10,284 nucleotides of DNA from JAFGIT01 sp016929465 [NCBI: Candidatus Coatesbacteria bacterium]. GTDB taxonomy: Bacteria > B130-G9. The notes beneath the pieces were generated by a model that was given only the letters and a program-made list of their open reading frames with translations, had not been told where the DNA came from and did no database searches. The DNA is taken from positions 1 through 10,284 of the forward strand of contig JAFGIT010000030.1 of NCBI GenBank assembly GCA_016929465.1, in the 5' to 3' direction. Position numbers and translations under genes: made by a program. Position 1 is the stretch's first letter. Each line of letters starts with the position of its first letter. This document shows positions 6,288 to 10,284 of the stretch, piece by piece.

Positions 6288-6845
6288 ATGGACAGCAGAC
6301 TGGCAAATCCAGCTCCCCTGGGGCTGATGGGCTTCGGAATGACAACGGTTCTTCTAAACTTCCATAACGCCGGGTTTTCGCCTCTTGATTCGATGATATT
6401 GGCGATGGGTATGTTCTACGGCGGGCTTGCCCAAATAATCGCGGGGATTATGGAATTCAAGAAGGGGAATACATTTGGCCTAACCGCTTTTTGTTCCTAT
6501 GGCCTGTTCTGGATGAGTCTCGTTGTCCTTCTGATTGCTCCCAAAGTAGGCATCTGGTCATCAGCTCCCACGGATGGCGCGATGGCAGCTTACCTCTTCG
6601 TGTGGGGTCTCTTCACATTTGGGATGTTCATAGCGACGAAGAAGGGGCCGTTTGCCCTGAGATTCGTCTTTGGCACACTCTTCATACTCTTCTGGCTCCT
6701 CGCAGCAGGAGATGCAACTGGCGCGGCCTGGCTCAAGAAGGTTGCCGGTTGGGAGGGCATAATCTGTGGCAGCTCAGCGATTTATCTTGCAATGGCGCAG
6801 ATTATCAACGAACATTATGGTAAGGTGGTCGTTCCTATAGGATAA
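6288..6845 (+). CDS. satP: GPR1/FUN34/YaaH family acetate (acetate/succinate) transporter
   Basis: The protein has 185 residues when started at the ATG at 6288, close to the 188 of E. coli SatP. The family signature [14 protein letters not shown] is at residues 7-20, and the second hallmark [22 protein letters not shown] at 43-64 is intact. Six membrane helices are visible at about 10-28, 35-55, 64-84, 97-117, 122-141 and 152-172, as expected. These proteins form hexameric inner-membrane channels or transporters for acetate, and for succinate in E. coli. It lies just downstream of an unrelated acetate symporter, so the locus appears devoted to monocarboxylate movement. It probably has its own expression control, because a strong hairpin and a 264-base gap separate it from the symporter. 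Family assignment is very firm. Substrate choice and transport direction are inferred. Confidence 0.92.
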   Translation: MDSRLANPAPLGLMGFGMTTVLLNFHNAGFSPLDSMILAMGMFYGGLAQIIAGIMEFKKGNTFGLTAFCSYGLFWMSLVVLLIAPKVGIWSSAPTDGAMAAYLFVWGLFTFGMFIATKKGPFALRFVFGTLFILFWLLAAGDATGAAWLKKVAGWEGIICGSSAIYLAMAQIINEHYGKVVVPIG

Positions 6846-6857
6846 TCATAGCGGCTT

Positions 6858-6886
6858 TTGCCGTGTACCATTGTTCGAATTATACG
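6858..6886 (+). promoter_or_regulatory. Possible promoter for the aminotransferase gene
   Basis: TTGCCG (6858-6863), 17 bases, then TATACG (6881-6886) match four of six consensus positions in each box with ideal spacing, 46 bases before the aminotransferase ATG. The -35 box overlaps a small hairpin (CGGC-TTTT-GCCG, 6852-6863) lying just after the SatP stop. This is a moderate match only. Confidence 0.35.
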
Positions 6887-6921
6887 ATATCTGACTGGTT
6901 GCTGTCAGAACAACTCAAGGC

Positions 6922-6928
6922 GAGGTGG
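6922..6928 (+). promoter_or_regulatory. Ribosome binding site that sets the aminotransferase start
   Basis: GAGGTGG ends four bases before the ATG at 6933. The same frame is open further upstream, but those 25 extra residues have no family resemblance and no comparable site, so 6933 is chosen. Confidence 0.6.
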
Positions 6929-6932
6929 CACT

Positions 6933-8045
6933 ATGTCTAAAATGGAGGTTGATTTTAGCAAGAAACTGATTCGACCGGGCGTTCTGAAGATACGCCCCTA
7001 TAAGCCTGGAAAGCCGATCGATGAGGTACAGCGAGACCTCGGCATTTCTGACGCAGTTAAGCTCGCTTCGAATGAGAATCCACTAGGCCCCTCGCCAAAG
7101 GCCATTGCGGCCCTTCAGAAAGCCATAGATCGCCTTCATCTATATCCCGACGGTGGCTGCTATCAGCTGAAGAATAAGCTCTCGGAACGTTACTCCCTTC
7201 CTAGAGAGACAGTTATGACGGGCAGCGGCTCCTGCGAGCTGATCGAGCTCATCGGCAGAGTTCTCATATCGGACGGCGATGAAGTCATCTTTGCGGAGCC
7301 GTCCTTCATCATGTATCGAATAGTCGCGACCTCCTGTGATGCAAACATAATCTCGGTCCCGCTCAGGAATTACACCTTCGACCTCCCTGCGATAGCCGAC
7401 CGTATTGGCCCGAAGACCAAGCTCATCTACATCGCAAATCCAAATAATCCGACCGGCACAATGGTATATCAGGACGAGATCGACGAGTTCATGGCCCGTG
7501 TTCCCGATGACGTGGTCGTCGTCATGGACGAGGCATATTTGGAGTACAACGTGGATGGGACCTTTCCCGACACGATGAAATTCCTCCGTGCTGGCCGCAA
7601 CATCTCCATCCTGAGAACATTCAGCAAGATATATGGGCTAGCTGGTCTCCGAGTTGGTTTTGGCTTCGCTCCTGTGTGGCTGGTCGATGCCATAGACAGG
7701 ATCCGTCGCCCCTTCAACGTCAATACTCTGTCTCAAGCAGCAGCAATCGCAGCGCTCGACGACGATGAGCACATTCGCAAGAGCCAGGAAGTCAACGAGA
7801 TCGGCAAGAAGTTCCTCTATGGAGCCTTTGACAATATGGGCCTGGAATATGTCCCGACGTTCGGCAATTTCATACTCCTTGACGTCGGCAAGAACTCGGT
7901 CAATTTGTATGACGAGCTCTTGAGGATGGGCGTGATTGTTCGACCGATGGCGCCATGGGGCTTCGATTCGATGGTCAGGATAACCATCGGCACTCAGGCC
8001 CAGAACGAGAAATTCATCGCTGCTCTGAGGAAATTTCTGGCCTAG
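6933..8045 (+). CDS. hisC: Histidinol-phosphate aminotransferase (PLP-dependent, class I/II fold)
   Basis: The protein has 370 residues, a normal length for HisC. HisC moves an amino group from glutamate to imidazole acetol phosphate to make histidinol phosphate in the cytoplasm. Typical features are RPYKPGKPIDEVQRDLG near residues 21-37 and KLASNENPLGPSP (43-55). NPNNPTG is at 169-175, DEAYLEY at 199-205, and the cofactor lysine is Lys232 in RTFSKIYGLAGLRVGFG (228-244). Arg349 in MVRITIGT is positioned to bind the substrate carboxyl or phosphate group. No other histidine gene is nearby. Stand-alone HisC homologues in some bacteria also, or instead, transaminate aromatic amino acids, so a tyrosine/phenylalanine role is possible. 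A glycosyltransferase gene follows after 75 bases, possibly on the same transcript. Confidence 0.88.
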   Translation: MSKMEVDFSKKLIRPGVLKIRPYKPGKPIDEVQRDLGISDAVKLASNENPLGPSPKAIAALQKAIDRLHLYPDGGCYQLKNKLSERYSLPRETVMTGSGSCELIELIGRVLISDGDEVIFAEPSFIMYRIVATSCDANIISVPLRNYTFDLPAIADRIGPKTKLIYIANPNNPTGTMVYQDEIDEFMARVPDDVVVVMDEAYLEYNVDGTFPDTMKFLRAGRNISILRTFSKIYGLAGLRVGFGFAPVWLVDAIDRIRRPFNVNTLSQAAAIAALDDDEHIRKSQEVNEIGKKFLYGAFDNMGLEYVPTFGNFILLDVGKNSVNLYDELLRMGVIVRPMAPWGFDSMVRITIGTQAQNEKFIAALRKFLA

Positions 8046-8120
8046 ATTACAGCGCTCGGGGCCTTATTCCTGCATGTCCGATTGACACGCGCGGCATGGA
8101 CGGCGCAGAATCGGGCCGAA

Positions 8121-9206
8121 ATGGAAAAGACTCCACTCGTATCGGTCATTATCGCCAATTGGAACGGCAAGACACACCTCGAGAAGTGCCTTTCGAGCAT
8201 CGGGGCGCAGTCGCATCCCAATATCGAGACGATACTGATAGATAATGCCTCGAGCGACGGCTCCGTCGATTATGTGAGGAAGGAATTCCCGAGCGTTCAC
8301 ATCATCGAGAATGAGATCAATCGTGGCTTTTGCGGGGCAAACAACCAGGGGATAGCCGCTGCGAAGGGCGAGTTTGTTTTTCTGCTCAATAATGACACAG
8401 CGATTGCGCCTGACTGCATATCAGAGATGCTTGCCGTTCTAGAGAAAGAGGATGACAGCTCTTTGGGCTGCTTTCCCAAGGTGGTCTTCTACTCCGATCC
8501 CCACTTGATCAATTCGCTCGGGACGCAGTGGCACAAAAAGTGTCATTGGCGAGACGCCAGAGTGGGACGCATCGACCTCGGCCAATTTAAGGAATCCGAA
8601 CGAGTATTCGGCTCGATATTCCCTGCAGTTCTTCTCAGGCGAGATGCATTCGAGAGAATCGGGATGTTCGACGAGACTATGTTCTCATATTGCGAGGATT
8701 TCGATGTCTGCTACCGCGCAAATATGCTCGGATACCAATTTGTCACTGCCCCAAATGCCGTCGTCAGACACAAGTACCGCTCAACCGCTGCTTCTGCATT
8801 CAGGGAAAGATGGCAACATTACTTCTTCATGCGCAACTATTTATATGTGTTCCTGAAAAACTACTCGCTGAAAAGCCTGATTCGCCACTTCCCATACGCA
8901 TTCTATAGGTACTGCGGCAAGTCTGCCATCGCGGCACTCAAGCGCCGCGATGTGAAGGACTTCGCCATGCACGTTCGTGCGGTCGCTTTTGTCGTCGGCA
9001 AGTTGCCCAGTTTGATGCGAAATCGACGATTCGTCCAATCAAACCGGAAGAGGCAAGACGAAGAGATTTGGTCCGACGCAAATGTCGAGCACTACAATAT
9101 ATTTCATCATTTCGGCAGACCAGTATTGAGCGTATTGAACATAAGAACCGGTCTATCAGACCTCACATCCTATACTATCAACTCAGAGGAGTACCAGATT
9201 GAATAG
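8121..9206 (+). CDS. Family 2 glycosyltransferase (rhamnosyltransferase-like)
   Basis: The protein has 361 residues from the ATG at 8121. An earlier in-frame TTG at 8082 adds 13 residues before the conserved VSVIIANWNG and is less likely, though the ribosome binding site of the ATG is weak. The GT-A nucleotide-sugar fold is clear: VSVIIANWNG (7-16), LIDNASSDGSVDYV (39-52) with acidic Asp41 and Asp46, and INRGFCGANNQGI (66-78). The metal-binding DXD equivalent is LLNNDTA (88-94), and the acceptor-side motif is YCEDFDVCYRANMLGY (190-205). Such enzymes transfer a sugar to lipid-linked or polysaccharide acceptors at the inner face of the membrane. The last 130 residues are basic with aromatic patches and no clear membrane helix, so membrane association is possible. 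Donor and acceptor are unknown. Its stop overlaps the start region of the next gene. Confidence 0.88.
   Translation: MEKTPLVSVIIANWNGKTHLEKCLSSIGAQSHPNIETILIDNASSDGSVDYVRKEFPSVHIIENEINRGFCGANNQGIAAAKGEFVFLLNNDTAIAPDCISEMLAVLEKEDDSSLGCFPKVVFYSDPHLINSLGTQWHKKCHWRDARVGRIDLGQFKESERVFGSIFPAVLLRRDAFERIGMFDETMFSYCEDFDVCYRANMLGYQFVTAPNAVVRHKYRSTAASAFRERWQHYFFMRNYLYVFLKNYSLKSLIRHFPYAFYRYCGKSAIAALKRRDVKDFAMHVRAVAFVVGKLPSLMRNRRFVQSNRKRQDEEIWSDANVEHYNIFHHFGRPVLSVLNIRTGLSDLTSYTINSEEYQIE
9185..9191 (+). promoter_or_regulatory. Ribosome binding site favouring a TTG start for the nucleotidase
   Basis: AGAGGAG is the strongest ribosome binding site in this region and lies inside the end of the glycosyltransferase gene. 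It is seven bases before TTG at 9199 and sixteen before the in-frame ATG at 9208. The spacing argues for TTG, giving an eight-base overlap with the upstream gene and coupled translation. Confidence 0.55.
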
Positions 9207-10284
9207 CATGTCCAAAAGCAGACTGAGCACATCAATCCTTGCCCTACTCATCATATCCGCTGTTGCTGCAGCATCGCTGACGGGATGTGCAACCATCGGC
9301 TTTGGCTCAGGCAAAGCACCGACGAAGATAGCGGTGCTGCATACCAACGACATCCACAGCAACTTGTTCCCCTGGAGTCTCCGAACAGATTCGGGAGAAC
9401 TGGTCGAGGTCGGCGGACTCGCCCGCATCGCGACCATCGTGGAAGAGACGCGCCGAGGGAATTGCCCGGTGCTGCTCCTCAACTCCGGAGATTCATTCTA
9501 TCCCAACTCTCTCTCCAAGTGGCATGGAAGTCCAGAAATCGGCGCGTTGAACATGACCGGCTACGATTGCGCCACCCTCGGGAACCACGAATTCGACCTG
9601 GGTGACGATTACCTCGGTCAAGTGCTCGATATCGCCAAGTTCCCCTTCGTCTGCGCGAACCTCGAGGTCGAAGCATCTCCCCCGCTGGCGGGCAAGCTCG
9701 TCAACTACGCTATCAAGAACATCGGCGGGTGCTCGGTCGGTATTTTCGGGCTCATCACGCCAGACCTCGATACGATCGCGAGTCCGAGCGATAATATCGT
9801 GATCGATCGCGATCTCGCGGGGCTGACCGGAGCATTGGTCGCATATCTCGATCCCAGGACGGACCTTATATTCGCACTAACACATATAGGGCTGCCAATG
9901 GATATCAAGCTAGCCGAGTCCGTCAGCGGCATAGACGCTATCTTCGGTGGGCATTCGCACGATGCAATTCACGAAGCAGTCGAGGTCACGAATCCGGCCG
10001 GTGGACGCACGCTGGTCCTGCAGTCGGGATGCTACGGCCGATATGTCGGGAAACTCGAATTGACGTCCGCCTTAGACGCGATCGACTCATACGAGTGGAC
10101 GCTTCTCGAGGTCAACTCCGAGATCAAGGAGAATGAGCCTGTTGCCTCCTATCTGAATGCGTTCCAGGAAGTCAGGGAGGACCCAATCGGAATCATCGAA
10201 TCGGAGCTCAAGATTTCGGGTGATGCAATTCGCGGCCAGGATTCAACAATCGGCACCCTCGTCTGTGATGCGATTGCCGAGGAG
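9199..10284 (+). CDS. Lipoprotein 5'-nucleotidase/2',3'-cyclic phosphodiesterase family metallophosphatase (3' partial)
   Basis: The frame is open through the right edge, with 362 codons visible and no stop. Counting from TTG, a signal peptide ends in the lipobox SLTGC with Cys30 as the lipid anchor, so the enzyme should face the periplasm or outside. The two-metal phosphoesterase motifs are all present: TNDIHSNL (Asp51, His53), NSGDSF (Asp98), GNHEFD (Asn129, His130), LTHIG (His229) and GGHSHD (His252, His254). After a linker, SGDAIRGQDSTIGTLVCDAI near residues 340-359 matches the opening of the 5'-nucleotidase C-terminal substrate-binding domain, which is cut by the window. Members release phosphate from nucleotides or UDP-sugars for scavenging. 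The substrate here is unknown. The overlap with the glycosyltransferase suggests shared expression, perhaps with an envelope role. An ATG at 9208 is the alternative start. Confidence 0.88.
   Translation, partial: MNSMSKSRLSTSILALLIISAVAAASLTGCATIGFGSGKAPTKIAVLHTNDIHSNLFPWSLRTDSGELVEVGGLARIATIVEETRRGNCPVLLLNSGDSFYPNSLSKWHGSPEIGALNMTGYDCATLGNHEFDLGDDYLGQVLDIAKFPFVCANLEVEASPPLAGKLVNYAIKNIGGCSVGIFGLITPDLDTIASPSDNIVIDRDLAGLTGALVAYLDPRTDLIFALTHIGLPMDIKLAESVSGIDAIFGGHSHDAIHEAVEVTNPAGGRTLVLQSGCYGRYVGKLELTSALDAIDSYEWTLLEVNSEIKENEPVASYLNAFQEVREDPIGIIESELKISGDAIRGQDSTIGTLVCDAIAEE

Overview
This is a chromosomal stretch from a bacterium, with about half G+C by eye. All ten supported genes are on the + strand. 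Three features point to a Gram-negative-type (diderm) envelope: two lipoprotein signal peptides, an exported TPR-like protein, and a sugar kinase of the family that feeds lipopolysaccharide heptose synthesis. I cannot assign a phylum from this window. There is no transposase, integrase, CRISPR array, rRNA or tRNA that I can see. The layout looks like an ordinary core chromosome of a poorly studied lineage rather than a mobile island.

Region 1 (2-847) is the 3' part of an amino-acid permease of the APC superfamily. A PTS EIIA-like domain is fused behind its last membrane segments. Region 2 (about 976-2342) has a strong sigma-70-type promoter, then a small unrecognised lipoprotein and an exported TPR-like protein that probably form one transcript. 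Region 3 (2456-3499) is a GHMP-family heptose-7-phosphate kinase standing alone.

Region 4 (3775-6845) is an acetate or short-chain monocarboxylate uptake locus. A DUF485 membrane protein overlaps by ATGA an ActP-type sodium:solute symporter. After a structured 264-base gap comes a second, unrelated acetate transporter of the GPR1/FUN34/YaaH (SatP) family. The symporter carries an unusually large hydrophilic insertion that I predict lies outside the cytoplasmic membrane. The gap holds a strong hairpin, a second stem-loop and a perfect 12-base palindrome.

Region 5 (6933-10284) starts with a histidinol-phosphate aminotransferase-type enzyme. Next is a family 2 glycosyltransferase, which overlaps a lipoprotein metallophosphatase of the 5'-nucleotidase family. 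The last gene has a good ribosome binding site only for a TTG start and runs off the right edge.

No gap exceeds 300 bases. Gaps of note are 848-1063 (promoter only), 2343-2455 (nothing clear), 3500-3774 (weak hairpin and a short spaced repeat) and 6024-6287 (structured). I did not find a clearly new multi-gene system. The best leads are the permease-EIIA fusion, the symporter insertion, the paired acetate transporters with the structured gap between them, and the altered phosphate loop of the sugar kinase.
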